Origin: an uncultured Marinobacter sp.
GTDB lineage: Bacteria > Pseudomonadota > Gammaproteobacteria > Pseudomonadales > Oleiphilaceae
DNA length: 33,102 bases
NCBI GenBank assembly: GCA_913057975.1
Contig: CAJXOQ010000020.1
Span: 1-33,102, forward strand
Direction of reading: 5' to 3'
Shown: one piece after another, positions 1 to 7,281 of the stretch
Layout: every line of letters begins with the position of its first letter
Numbering within the stretch: the stretch's first letter is position 1
Notes under the pieces: generated by a model
The model's input: only the letters and a program-made list of their open reading frames with translations
What the model was told of the DNA's origin: nothing
Databases searched by the model: none
Translations under genes and position numbers: made by a program

Positions 1-47
1 CTACACCTCTCTATTCGTCGGCAGCGTCAGATGTGTATAAGAGACAG
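1..47 (+). other. Illumina Nextera i5 adapter remnant (artefact)
   Basis: The first 47 bases are synthetic. They read, in order, the end of the P5 tail (CTACAC), an 8-base index CTCTCTAT (the standard Nextera i5 index 502), the Nextera read-1 handle TCGTCGGCAGCGTC, and the Tn5 mosaic end AGATGTGTATAAGAGACAG. Biological sequence starts at about position 48. The block shows that untrimmed reads entered the assembly and that this contig end is a sequencing-library end, not a genomic one. Confidence 0.98.
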
Positions 48-66
48 TTACAGGATCGTATCAAAC

Positions 67-98
67 AAAACGTCGGCTAACTTTTTAGCCGACGTTTT
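67..98 (-). terminator. Rho-independent terminator after the DUF21 gene
   Basis: A perfect 14-bp inverted repeat (67-80 and 85-98) encloses a 4-base loop. It is flanked by A/T runs, so it could terminate in both directions. It lies 26 bases past the stop codon of the minus-strand DUF21/CBS gene, the expected place for that transcript to end. Confidence 0.85.
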
Positions 99-123
99 AT
101 GTTAAATGCACGTTAATCAATAA

Positions 124-1191
124 TTAAACTTTTTCAGCGTTAATTAATTCGGCTACTTTTTCGTTCTGCTGCACTAACGGCAACATACCTTTAAGTAATC
201 GGCCGAATATATCAGCACCGGTAATAATTCGTTTAGTTTCGCCCCAAACCAACAACACATCGTGTTCAATAACACCATCAAAGTTCTTATCGATAGAGGT
301 GTTCACTTTCATTTGTAATATTGCTTCATTTAATGAAGTTGTTTCATCGGTAATAACCACGGGACGGTGGCAAAAGCTGTAAGGGTCAAAGTTTTCTGCT
401 TGAAAAAGAGCACTTCGTAAGAAACCATCAGCATCAATAACCAATAATGGTGTACCTTCAAGGTTTGTGATAACAACCCAGCTATGGCCTGATTGGTTCA
501 GCATAGTTAAGAAAGGATCATCAGCGCCAGAATAAGTATCAGGTAATATAGGTAGATCAAGTTTCGTTGGCAAAGCAATAATAGAGTTAGGGTCTATTAT
601 TTCACCTTCTTGAGTAACTTTAATTTCATCTAGTGCAAAAAAGTTTAATGCGCCAATACCTTCTACATGGTTTAAATCAGCTTCTTCAGCACGAATATGC
701 TCTTTAATAATATTACCTAACTCACTCTCTCCTAAGTAGGTAATGCCTTCTTTACCTAACCAAGCGTCAAGAATTAACGCACTAGGGCGCGCTACAGGGT
801 AAAGAATAATTTGGTAGAAGCGAATAATGGGCGCTAGCATACTGCCCATTTTTAATGCATTACGAGAAAAATAGGCCTGAGGTGTTATCTCACCAATAAT
901 AGTAATGGCAATAGTAGAAAATAAAAATGCACCAACGCCTGCTAAAACTGAGTCTGACAACATAGTTAATAAAACATTAATACCAACATTGCCCCACAAA
1001 ATTGTGGCTAGCAAAAAATTAGAGTCGTTTCTTAATTTCAGTACAACTTGTGCAGCTTTATTACCTTTGTTAGCTTCTACTTCTAGTTGCAATCTACTGA
1101 GCGAGAAAAAAGCTAAATTTAATCCTGAAAAAATAGCGGATTGTGAAATACAAAATACAATCGCTACCCAGGTGATAGTTTCTACGGGCAT
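124..1191 (-). CDS. DUF21 (CNNM) / CBS-domain membrane protein, CorC/HlyC-like
   Basis: A 355-residue inner-membrane protein of the CNNM/CorC class, a family linked to magnesium or cobalt homeostasis and efflux. Residues about 1-140 form the DUF21 membrane domain, with hydrophobic segments near 8-30, 58-80, 84-104 and 118-138. A short acidic linker follows, and residues about 190-340 look like a cytoplasmic CBS pair. It ends after the CBS region, with no obvious C-terminal CorC_HlyC domain. The start at 1191 has a good ribosome binding site (GAGGA, 9 bases upstream). It lies 25 bases downstream of the mgtE stop, so in its source genome it probably formed an operon with mgtE, consistent with divalent-cation transport. 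It is AT-rich throughout and belongs to the foreign segment. The family is clear; the transported ion is not. Confidence 0.8.
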   Translation of the reverse strand: MPVETITWVAIVFCISQSAIFSGLNLAFFSLSRLQLEVEANKGNKAAQVVLKLRNDSNFLLATILWGNVGINVLLTMLSDSVLAGVGAFLFSTIAITIIGEITPQAYFSRNALKMGSMLAPIIRFYQIILYPVARPSALILDAWLGKEGITYLGESELGNIIKEHIRAEEADLNHVEGIGALNFFALDEIKVTQEGEIIDPNSIIALPTKLDLPILPDTYSGADDPFLTMLNQSGHSWVVITNLEGTPLLVIDADGFLRSALFQAENFDPYSFCHRPVVITDETTSLNEAILQMKVNTSIDKNFDGVIEHDVLLVWGETKRIITGADIFGRLLKGMLPLVQQNEKVAELINAEKV

Positions 1192-1216
1192 TACTTAAAT
1201 CCTCTGTTTACTTTAC

Positions 1217-2578
1217 TTATAGTAGCAGTAAGCTACCTAATCCTAAAAATACCACAAAGCCAACAATGTCGGTTACTGTGGTTAAAATAACCGAGCCGGA
1301 AAGGGCAGGGTCAATATTTAACTTATCTAATATCGCAGGAATAACAACGCCTGATGCTGATGCTGTTAATAAGTTTAGTAAAATTGCTAAAGCAATAACT
1401 AAACTTAATTCTGCGTTGTTAAACCAAAAATAGGTGATAGTACCAATAACAACAGACCAAATTATGCCATTTAGCCCACCCACTTTTAATTCTTTGCGCA
1501 GTAGCACTTTTCTATTTTGTTCTGTTATTTGACCTAACGCCATACCTCGCACGATAACAGTTAAGGTTTGGCTTCCAGAAACGCCACCCATTGAAGCAAC
1601 TACTGGCATTAATACCGCCAAAGCCACCACTTTCTCGATGGTTGCCTCAAACAGGCCGATCACGGCGGAGGCGGTAAAGGCCGTGAGCAGATTGATGCCT
1701 AGCCACACCGCCCGACGCCGGGTGGTCTTCAGGATGGGAGCGAAGGTGTCTTCGTCCTCATCGAGGCCGGCCATGCTCATCAGTGAGTGATCGGCATCCT
1801 CACGGATTACGTCAACCACGTCATCGATGGTGATTCGGCCCAGGAGCCGGCCTTCCTCACTGACCACGGGTGCTGAGATCAAGTCGTAACGTTCGAACAG
1901 GGTCGCCACCTTGGTGTCGGACAGCGTGACTGGTATTGCTTCAATGTCCGTGTCCATCACTTCCCGCACCGTTGCCGCTGGATTGGATACCAGCATTTTG
2001 GTGATTGGCAGCATGCCGATGAACTCGTCGCGTCGGCTGACCACGATAAGACTGTCCGTCATCGGGGGCAGATTGCGATGACGACGCAGGTAGCGCAGAA
2101 CCACGTCGATGCTGATGTCCGGACGCACCGTAATGGTGTCCGTGTTCATCAGGCCGCCGGCGGTGTCTTCCGGGTAGGAAAGTACTTCTTCGACGCGCTG
2201 ACGGTCCTGCTCGTCCATGGTGTCCAGGACTTCCTGGATCACCGTGTCGGGCAATTGTTGCAGTAAGTCGGCCAGATCGTCCGACTCGAAATCCTCGATG
2301 ATGTCAGCGAGTTCCTGAGCGTTTAGCTGGCTCAGGAAGTAACCTCGGATATCGTCGTTCAGATACTGGAGGACTTCGCCTTCAAGCTGCTTGTCGACCA
2401 GGTTCCAGAGCAGGGCGCGCTGGCGGGGTGGCGATGATTCCAGCAGGTGGGCGATGTCACTGGGGCTCAGGCCGCCATTCAGGATGCGGGCGACCTGTTT
2501 CAGGGCGCCACTGTCCAGTGCTTCGCTCAGGGAGCGAAGGCGTTGGCGCGCCTGGCTTTTCTCCAGAATATCGGTCAT
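1217..2578 (-). CDS. mgtE: MgtE magnesium transporter (chimeric reading frame)
   Basis: A 453-residue MgtE-type Mg2+ channel, normal length for the family. Residues about 20-130 form the superhelical MgtE_N domain (FESDDLADLLQQLP, acidic and leucine-rich). About 135-260 form a CBS pair ending in the acidic GRITIDDVVDVIREDAD segment. About 285-453 form the transmembrane domain with roughly five helices and the conserved LMPVVASMGGVSGSQ pore motif. The frame is open throughout, but its DNA is not uniform: codons for residues 1 to about 314 (2578 to about 1635) are G+C-rich like the rest of the contig, while the remaining 3' part uses AT-rich codons. The native gene therefore probably continues differently past residue 314. 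It lies downstream of ptsO on the same strand, behind its own likely promoter. Confidence 0.9.
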   Translation of the reverse strand: MTDILEKSQARQRLRSLSEALDSGALKQVARILNGGLSPSDIAHLLESSPPRQRALLWNLVDKQLEGEVLQYLNDDIRGYFLSQLNAQELADIIEDFESDDLADLLQQLPDTVIQEVLDTMDEQDRQRVEEVLSYPEDTAGGLMNTDTITVRPDISIDVVLRYLRRHRNLPPMTDSLIVVSRRDEFIGMLPITKMLVSNPAATVREVMDTDIEAIPVTLSDTKVATLFERYDLISAPVVSEEGRLLGRITIDDVVDVIREDADHSLMSMAGLDEDEDTFAPILKTTRRRAVWLGINLLTAFTASAVIGLFEATIEKVVALAVLMPVVASMGGVSGSQTLTVIVRGMALGQITEQNRKVLLRKELKVGGLNGIIWSVVIGTITYFWFNNAELSLVIALAILLNLLTASASGVVIPAILDKLNIDPALSGSVILTTVTDIVGFVVFLGLGSLLLL

Positions 2579-2606
2579 GGATCACCCACAGTCAGAAAAC
2601 CCTCGT

Positions 2607-2612
2607 ATTATA
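2607..2612 (-). promoter_or_regulatory. Possible mgtE promoter -10 box
   Basis: The minus strand reads a perfect TATAAT 28 bases before the mgtE start codon. No good -35 hexamer stands at 16-18 bases, so this may be a weak or activator-dependent promoter. The predicted leader of roughly 20-25 bases is too short for a magnesium riboswitch. Confidence 0.45.
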
Positions 2613-2690
2613 GCGGAGTTAGGCAACATAGGTGAGGAAGAGTTGTAGGTGAATGCCGTAGACGGGCACGTATGTCCAGTGAGGAGTTGG

Positions 2691-2960
2691 TTACTCGCCT
2701 TCCCCGAAGTAGTCATTGATCAGCGTAACCAATGCATCGACAGCGTCGGATTCATCCGGACCGTCCACAATCAGCTCTACCTCTGTCCCCTGGCTGGCGG
2801 CGAGCATCATTACCGGCATGATGCTTTTGGCGTCCACCTGTCTCCCTTTGCGGCTGATTTCAATACTGCTGTCGAACTCAGATGCCTTGGCAACCAGTTT
2901 GGCTGCCGCTCGGGCATGGAGCCCGAGTTTGTTGATAATGGTAATGGGGCGGCGGATCAT
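2691..2960 (-). CDS. ptsO: HPr-like nitrogen PTS phosphocarrier NPr
   Basis: An 89-residue HPr-family phosphocarrier. The GLHARAAAKLV motif places the phosphorylatable histidine at His15, followed by the usual K/R-rich and SIMPVMMLAAS segments; the regulatory serine of HPr falls in the latter. In the nitrogen PTS, NPr passes phosphate from PtsP (EI-Ntr) to PtsN. The start at 2960 is chosen because the product then begins at the family-typical MIRRPITI; an in-frame extension upstream would run into rapZ. It begins 7 bases after the rapZ stop, so the two are translationally close and surely co-transcribed. The order ptsN-rapZ-ptsO is standard in gammaproteobacteria. Confidence 0.95.
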   Translation of the reverse strand: MIRRPITIINKLGLHARAAAKLVAKASEFDSSIEISRKGRQVDAKSIMPVMMLAASQGTEVELIVDGPDESDAVDALVTLINDYFGEGE

Positions 2961-2967
2961 AGGCGGT

Positions 2968-3849
2968 TCAGCTGTCCCTGCTTTGCAGGTGGGGCAGCTC
3001 GGTGTGGCGAACCTGCACGTTGCTGTATTTGCCCGAGAAATAGCGGCCGAGCTGATCGCAGATATAAACCGAACGATGCTGGCCACCGGTGCAGCCGATG
3101 GATATGGTCATATAACTGCGGTTGCTGTCTGCAAACGATGGCAGCCAGTTTTCCAGGAATTGGGTCAGGTCTTCGACCATCTTACGGCTCAACGGCTCCT
3201 TTTCCAGGAAATCGATGACCGGCTGGTCGGTGCCCACGAACTGCCGAAGGCTGGTGTCCCAGTAGGGATTGGGCAGGCAGCGCACATCGAACACATAGTC
3301 CGAGTCCAGTGGCACGCCGTGCTTGAACCCGAACGACTGGAACAGCAGCGCCAGTTCCTGGTGGCGCCTTCCCGCGACCCGTTGCTTCACCATATCCCGG
3401 AGCTCGTACATGGACAGCCCCGTGGTGTCGATGTAAAGGTCTGCCAGTTTTGACAGGGGCTCCAGAAGTTTCTTTTCGTTGCCAATGGCCTCCCGCAGGG
3501 AGGTTTTGTCATCACTCAGCGGGTGCTTCCGGCGCGTGGCATGGAAGCGCTGCAACAGAGACTGTTCATCGGCGTCGAGATAGATGACCTCGATGGTTAC
3601 GCCGGTGTCCTGAAGGCTGCGGTAGATATCCTCGAAGTTGCTCAGCTCCCCGGAGAGGTTACGGGCGTCGATGCTGACCGCCATCTTTCCCAGCCGGCCA
3701 GGAGAATTCTGGTTGGTGGCTTCCTGCGTGAGAGGGAACAACAGGCCAATAGGCAGGTTGTCGATGCAGTAATAGCCCAGGTCTTCCAGAACGTGTAACG
3801 CGGTACTTTTTCCGGAACCCGATCGACCACTGACGATGATTAGTTTCAT
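2968..3849 (-). CDS. rapZ: RNase adapter protein RapZ
   Basis: A 293-residue P-loop protein of the RapZ (YvcJ) family; the E. coli protein has 284. In enterics RapZ guides RNase E to the small RNA GlmZ and so tunes GlmS and amino-sugar synthesis for the cell envelope; a target in this organism cannot be seen here. Visible features are a Walker A motif GRSGSGKS at residues 8-15 and the conserved GCTGGQHRS motif at 252-260, followed by a basic, histidine-containing C-terminal tail typical of the RNA-binding end. The start ATG at 3849 leaves only 2 residues before the first strand and is family-typical. It lies 28 bases after ptsN and 7 bases before ptsO. Confidence 0.96.
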   Translation of the reverse strand: MKLIIVSGRSGSGKSTALHVLEDLGYYCIDNLPIGLLFPLTQEATNQNSPGRLGKMAVSIDARNLSGELSNFEDIYRSLQDTGVTIEVIYLDADEQSLLQRFHATRRKHPLSDDKTSLREAIGNEKKLLEPLSKLADLYIDTTGLSMYELRDMVKQRVAGRRHQELALLFQSFGFKHGVPLDSDYVFDVRCLPNPYWDTSLRQFVGTDQPVIDFLEKEPLSRKMVEDLTQFLENWLPSFADSNRSYMTISIGCTGGQHRSVYICDQLGRYFSGKYSNVQVRHTELPHLQSRDS

Positions 3850-3877
3850 AGCCCGTTCACCTCGGATATGGAGTTGT

Positions 3878-4348
3878 TCAGCCTGTCTCGGCTGTCATCC
3901 GGCGATAGAGAGAGTCTGCTTCGGTGCACTGTCGCAGCTGGTCGCAGAATGCGCGCTCGTTGAACTTTTCGGCAAGCTGGCTCAAAAGCTCAAGATGCTC
4001 GCTGGTGGCTTCCTTGGGTACAATCAAGGTGAAGACGAGGTCCACCGGCTGGTTGTCGATGGCGTCGAACGCAACGCCTTCTTCCAGGGTCAGCAAAACG
4101 CCGACCACGTGATCCAACCCTTCCAGCCGACAGTGGGGGATCGCGATGCCCTGTCCGATACCGGTGCTCCCCAGCCGCTCCCGCGCGACCAGGTTGGTGA
4201 ATATCTGGGTGTCGCTGAGCAGAGAGTCGTGCTTCTGGATCTGCTCGGCAATGGTTTCCATAACCCGCTTTTTGCTGGAGGCAGGCACCCTGCAAAGGGT
4301 CAGCTCCGGCGCGAGAATGTTCTCGATAGTCAGGGATGTGTCGGTCAT
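3878..4348 (-). CDS. ptsN: PTS IIA-Ntr regulatory protein PtsN
   Basis: A 156-residue EIIA-Ntr protein, the output component of the nitrogen PTS, which regulates potassium uptake, sigma-54-linked functions and envelope stress through its phosphorylation state. The active-site histidine is His72 in GIAIPHCRLEG; E. coli has His73. The domain fills the whole chain (ENILAPE near the N-terminus, LLSQLAEKF near 135). There is no good Shine-Dalgarno sequence close to the start at 4348, and a strong terminator lies just upstream. ptsN expression therefore depends on readthrough from hpf or on a promoter hidden in the 20-base gap between terminator and start. It heads ptsN-rapZ-ptsO. Confidence 0.95.
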   Translation of the reverse strand: MTDTSLTIENILAPELTLCRVPASSKKRVMETIAEQIQKHDSLLSDTQIFTNLVARERLGSTGIGQGIAIPHCRLEGLDHVVGVLLTLEEGVAFDAIDNQPVDLVFTLIVPKEATSEHLELLSQLAEKFNERAFCDQLRQCTEADSLYRRMTAETG

Positions 4349-4367
4349 GAATCGACTGCAGTTCCGT

Positions 4368-4413
4368 AAAAAAAGGCTGCGGCACGTGTTGCATGGTTAG
4401 CCAGTGCCGCAGC
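4368..4413 (-). terminator. Strong Rho-independent terminator between hpf and ptsN
   Basis: Arms 4376-4385 and 4404-4413 form a perfect 10-bp G+C-rich stem with an 18-base loop. On the minus strand the stem is followed directly by CC and then seven T residues (4368-4374). This is a textbook intrinsic terminator for a transcript arriving from rpoN-hpf. It ends 20 bases before the ptsN start codon, so it probably acts as a partial terminator or attenuator within the otherwise conserved rpoN-hpf-ptsN-rapZ-ptsO cluster. Confidence 0.9.
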
Positions 4414-4443
4414 TCGATTAACTGTCATGCAGGGGGCGTCGTC

Positions 4444-4752
4444 CTAGCGGGCGCCGTTCCCATGCATCCGGTCTACGTTCTTTTCCTTGTGCTTCAGGAT
4501 CTGCCTGTCCAGCTTGTCTACCAGTCCATCAATGGCAGCGTACATATCGCTGTTTTCGGCCTTTGCGTGAATCTCACCACCTATCACGTGAAGCGTAGCT
4601 TCCGCCATCTGGCGCACTTTTTCCACCTCAAGGGTAACCTGGCAATTGCTGATATGGTCGAAGTGCCGCTCAAGCTTTTCAAATTTGCCTGATACGTAAT
4701 CTTTCAGTGCGGGAGTCAGTTCTACGTGATGGCCTGAAATATTGAGTTGCAT
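4444..4752 (-). CDS. hpf: Ribosome hibernation promoting factor HPF
   Basis: A 102-residue HPF/YfiA (sigma-54 modulation) family protein. It begins MQLNISGHHVELTPAL, has the basic central segment KFEKLERHFDHI, and ends without the C-terminal extension of long-form HPF. The family binds the 30S decoding centre and dimerises or inactivates ribosomes in stationary phase. The start at 4752 has a ribosome binding site (GGAG, 7 bases upstream). It sits directly downstream of rpoN, the invariant position in this group. A 6-bp hairpin at 4776-4797 in the rpoN-hpf gap lacks a T run. Confidence 0.95.
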   Translation of the reverse strand: MQLNISGHHVELTPALKDYVSGKFEKLERHFDHISNCQVTLEVEKVRQMAEATLHVIGGEIHAKAENSDMYAAIDGLVDKLDRQILKHKEKNVDRMHGNGAR

Positions 4753-4876
4753 AGGCTTCTCCTGTTTTCAGCTTTCCGGCACCCGTTAGGATGCCGGCTG
4801 TGTGCCACAGCGTTATGCTGCAGGCGGTATATTTTCAGGAAAGGGCTCTCCCCGTGAGGCCGGGAACAGACGCTTT

Positions 4877-6409
4877 CTACACCAGTCGCTTTCGCTCGTT
4901 GGATGGAGGAATGTGCATTGCCTCGCGATATTTGGCCACGGTTCGGCGAGCCACTTTGATACCCTGGTCTCCTAGCATGGCTGCAATTTTACTATCGCTC
5001 AATGGCTTTTTCGGAGTTTCCGTTGCAATCAGCTTTTTGATCATCGCGCGGATTGCCGTGGATGAGCACTCTCCACCCTCGTCGGTACTGACATGGCTTG
5101 AGAAAAAATACTTAAGCTCAAATATGCCTCGCGGTGTGTGCATGTATTTCTGGGTGGTGACGCGTGAAATGGTCGACTCATGCATTTCCACCGCCTGGGC
5201 AATATCAGAAAGAATCAATGGTTTCATGGCTTCCTCGCCATGATCCAGGAATCCCTGCTGGTGCTCGACAATACGGGTGGCCACCTTGAGCAGGGTTTCG
5301 TTACGGCTTTGCAGGCTCTTGATGAACCACTTTGCCTCCTGCAACTGGTCCCGCAGGTACGTGTTGTCGGCACTGCTGTCCGCCCGCTTTATAAGAGAAG
5401 CATAGCTTGCATTCACACGAATGCGCGGTGCAATTTCAGGATTCAGTTCCACGCGCCAGCGCTCATTGTGTTTGCGCACGATCACATCGGGAATGACGTA
5501 GTCCGGCTCGGCCTGGTCCAGAGTGTCGCCAGGGCGCGGATTCAGTCCGGTAATAAGGGCCAGCACATCCCGTAGCTGTTCTTCCTTCAGGCGGCTGCGA
5601 CGTAACAGTTGGGCGTAATCACGGTTACCCAGCAGGTTTATGTAGTGGGTAATCACCAGTCGGGCCTGAGCCAGCCAGGGTGTTTCCGGGGGCAGCTGAT
5701 TCAGCTGGATCAGCAGGCATTCCTGCAGATTACGGGCGAACACGCCGGGTGGGTCGAAGTGCTGCAGGCGATGAAGAACGGCTTCCACTTCGTCCAGTTC
5801 CAGCGGGTCTTCGTCGGATTCCTCCACCATGCCTGAGTGAATTTCCTCAAGCGGAGACGTCAGGTAGCCGTGGTTATCAACCGCATCCATCAGGGCGTGG
5901 GCAATGGCCTGATCCCGCTCGCTCATGGGCGTCAGGTTCAACTGCCATTCCAGGTGGTCCTGAAGCGTTTCAGTGGGGGAGTTGCGGGTTTCGAAGTCGT
6001 TGTCGTTTTCGTCGTCGTTACGGGCTGCTGAAGCGGGAGCGGACTGGTAAATGTCATCCCAGGCGGTGTCGACGGGAAGGTCATCAGGAATGGTGTCGGG
6101 GCTATCCGTTTCTGATGACCAGTCAGGTCCGTTTTCGGATTCGTCCCAGTCCGTTGCGGTGTCGGAGGTGGTGTTGGATTCCTCGGTTGACGCTGTTTCA
6201 GAGGACTCGTTGTCATTGTCCGTGGATTCCGGACTCTGGTTGTCGTCGTCTTCCGAGGTTTCCAGCATTGGGTTGGATTCCAATGCCTGCTGGATTTCCT
6301 GCTGAAGGTCCAGGGTGGAGAGCTGCAAAAGCCTGATAGCCTGTTGCAGCTGGGGCGTCATGGTCAGGCTTTGGCCCAGCTTTAACTGTAATGAGGCTTT
6401 CATAACCAT
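4877..6409 (-). CDS. rpoN: RNA polymerase sigma-54 factor
   Basis: A 510-residue sigma-54, somewhat longer than the E. coli protein (477). Region I (residues 3-50) is the glutamine/leucine-rich activator-responsive part ([22 protein letters not shown]). Region II, about 52-145, is an unusually long run of D, E, S and T. Region III contains the core-binding domain, the helix-turn-helix ([12 protein letters not shown]) and the invariant RpoN box [10 protein letters not shown] at 487-496. The protein directs transcription from -24/-12 promoters with enhancer-binding ATPases. Two starts are possible, 6409 and 6403; the second begins [11 protein letters not shown] as in homologues. Neither has a clear Shine-Dalgarno. 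A triple direct repeat sits immediately upstream. Confidence 0.96.
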   Translation of the reverse strand: MVMKASLQLKLGQSLTMTPQLQQAIRLLQLSTLDLQQEIQQALESNPMLETSEDDDNQSPESTDNDNESSETASTEESNTTSDTATDWDESENGPDWSSETDSPDTIPDDLPVDTAWDDIYQSAPASAARNDDENDNDFETRNSPTETLQDHLEWQLNLTPMSERDQAIAHALMDAVDNHGYLTSPLEEIHSGMVEESDEDPLELDEVEAVLHRLQHFDPPGVFARNLQECLLIQLNQLPPETPWLAQARLVITHYINLLGNRDYAQLLRRSRLKEEQLRDVLALITGLNPRPGDTLDQAEPDYVIPDVIVRKHNERWRVELNPEIAPRIRVNASYASLIKRADSSADNTYLRDQLQEAKWFIKSLQSRNETLLKVATRIVEHQQGFLDHGEEAMKPLILSDIAQAVEMHESTISRVTTQKYMHTPRGIFELKYFFSSHVSTDEGGECSSTAIRAMIKKLIATETPKKPLSDSKIAAMLGDQGIKVARRTVAKYREAMHIPPSNERKRLV

Positions 6410-6420
6410 GGTTCAGGATC

Positions 6421-6482
6421 CGTCACTCGGTCTCTCTCTTCCGTCACTCAGGCTCTCTCTTTACGTCACTCGGGCGCTCTCT
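6421..6482 (-). repeat. Three tandem 21-22-bp repeats in the rpoN leader
   Basis: Three head-to-tail copies (6421-6441, 6442-6463, 6464-6482) share the minus-strand consensus AGAGAGMGMCYGAGTGACG. They end 12 bases before the rpoN start codon. The spacing of 21-22 bases is two helical turns, so a protein bound to each would sit on one face of the DNA. In RNA the AGAGAG runs are purine-rich and could also act as ribosome standby sites. No known regulator site is recognised. Confidence 0.8.
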
Positions 6483-6555
6483 GGAGCCGGGGTTGCATAA
6501 AAACTCTTTGTATGCTGGCTACTTGCCGCACCAAGCAAGTTCTTTGCCGAGTGTA

Positions 6556-7281
6556 CTACAGGCGAAACTCGTTGCCCAGATACACTTCCTTGACCTGCTG
6601 GTTGGCCAGTATATCGTCCGAGTTGCCAGAGGCAATGATATGGCCGCCACTGACAATGTAGGCATTCTCGCAGATATCGAGGGTTTCCCGCACGTTGTGG
6701 TCGGTGATCAGTACGCCGATGCCCTTGTCCCGCAGGTGCCGGATGATCTGCTTGATGTCGCTCACTGAGATGGGATCGACCCCAGCGAAGGGCTCGTCCA
6801 GAAGGATGAATGCCGGCTCCATCGCCAGTGCGCGGGCAATTTCCACCCGTCGTCGCTCGCCGCCTGACAGGGCCATGCCGACGCTATCGCGGATGTGGGT
6901 GATGTGAAACTCTTCAAGCAGTTCCTCCAGCTTAGCCTCCCGGTCCGCACGCTTGAGTTTGCTGCGGGTTTCCAGGATGGCCAGTATGTTGTCGCGCACA
7001 GTGAGTTTGCGGAACACCGATGCTTCCTGGGGCAGGTACCCGATTCCCTTTCGGGCACGGCCGTGCATGGGCAGGGGCGTTATGTCCTGATTGTCGATGG
7101 TGATTCGACCGTTGTCGGCGGGAACCAGGCCAACAATCATGTAGAAACACGTCGTTTTGCCCGCGCCATTGGGTCCAAGAAGGCCGACTATCTCGCCGCT
7201 GCGAATTTCCAGGGAAACGTCGATGACGACCTTCTTCTGCTTGTAGCTTTTTGCCAGGTTACTGGCCCTGAGAACTGCCAT
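6556..7281 (-). CDS. lptB: LPS export ABC transporter ATPase LptB
   Basis: A 241-residue ABC ATPase that powers lipopolysaccharide extraction from the inner membrane as part of LptB2FGC. Walker A GPNGAGKT is at residues 36-43, the signature LSGGE at 138-142, Walker B with LDEP at 161-164, and the switch histidine in LITDHNV near 195. The length equals that of E. coli LptB. The start ATG at 7281 overlaps the end of lptA by 23 bases, indicating translational coupling. It is the last gene of the kdsD-kdsC-lptC-lptA-lptB run, followed by rpoN 146 bases on with no terminator visible between them. Confidence 0.97.
   Translation of the reverse strand: MAVLRASNLAKSYKQKKVVIDVSLEIRSGEIVGLLGPNGAGKTTCFYMIVGLVPADNGRITIDNQDITPLPMHGRARKGIGYLPQEASVFRKLTVRDNILAILETRSKLKRADREAKLEELLEEFHITHIRDSVGMALSGGERRRVEIARALAMEPAFILLDEPFAGVDPISVSDIKQIIRHLRDKGIGVLITDHNVRETLDICENAYIVSGGHIIASGNSDDILANQQVKEVYLGNEFRL

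Larger units (their letters stand above)
48..1630. other. AT-rich foreign segment fused to the rest of the contig
   Basis: This segment differs sharply in composition from everything to its right. The 60-base line starting at 1021 has 21 G/C by hand count (35%), whereas the line starting at 1801 has 36 (60%). The change is abrupt, falls between about 1610 and 1650, and lies inside the mgtE frame without breaking it. The segment holds a complete DUF21/CBS gene and the 3' third of mgtE. With the sequencing adapter at its outer end, the likeliest explanation is a chimeric assembly with a low-G+C marine gammaproteobacterium (Colwellia/Alteromonadales-like by protein character). Natural recombination is possible but less likely. 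Confidence 0.8.

Noticed and set aside
48-1630. Horizontal transfer or genomic island as the explanation of the AT-rich block
   Set aside because: The change sits within one housekeeping reading frame, there are no integrase, repeat or attachment signals, and the outer end is a sequencing adapter. An assembly chimera is simpler.
2579-2690. Magnesium-sensing riboswitch ahead of mgtE
   Set aside because: The gap between ptsO and mgtE is only 112 bases, the likely -10 leaves a leader of about 25 bases, and no M-box-like fold is visible.
4776-4797. Hairpin in the rpoN-hpf gap as a terminator
   Set aside because: The stem is only 6 bp and is followed by an A-rich stretch on the minus strand, not by T residues; the hpf ribosome binding site follows closely.
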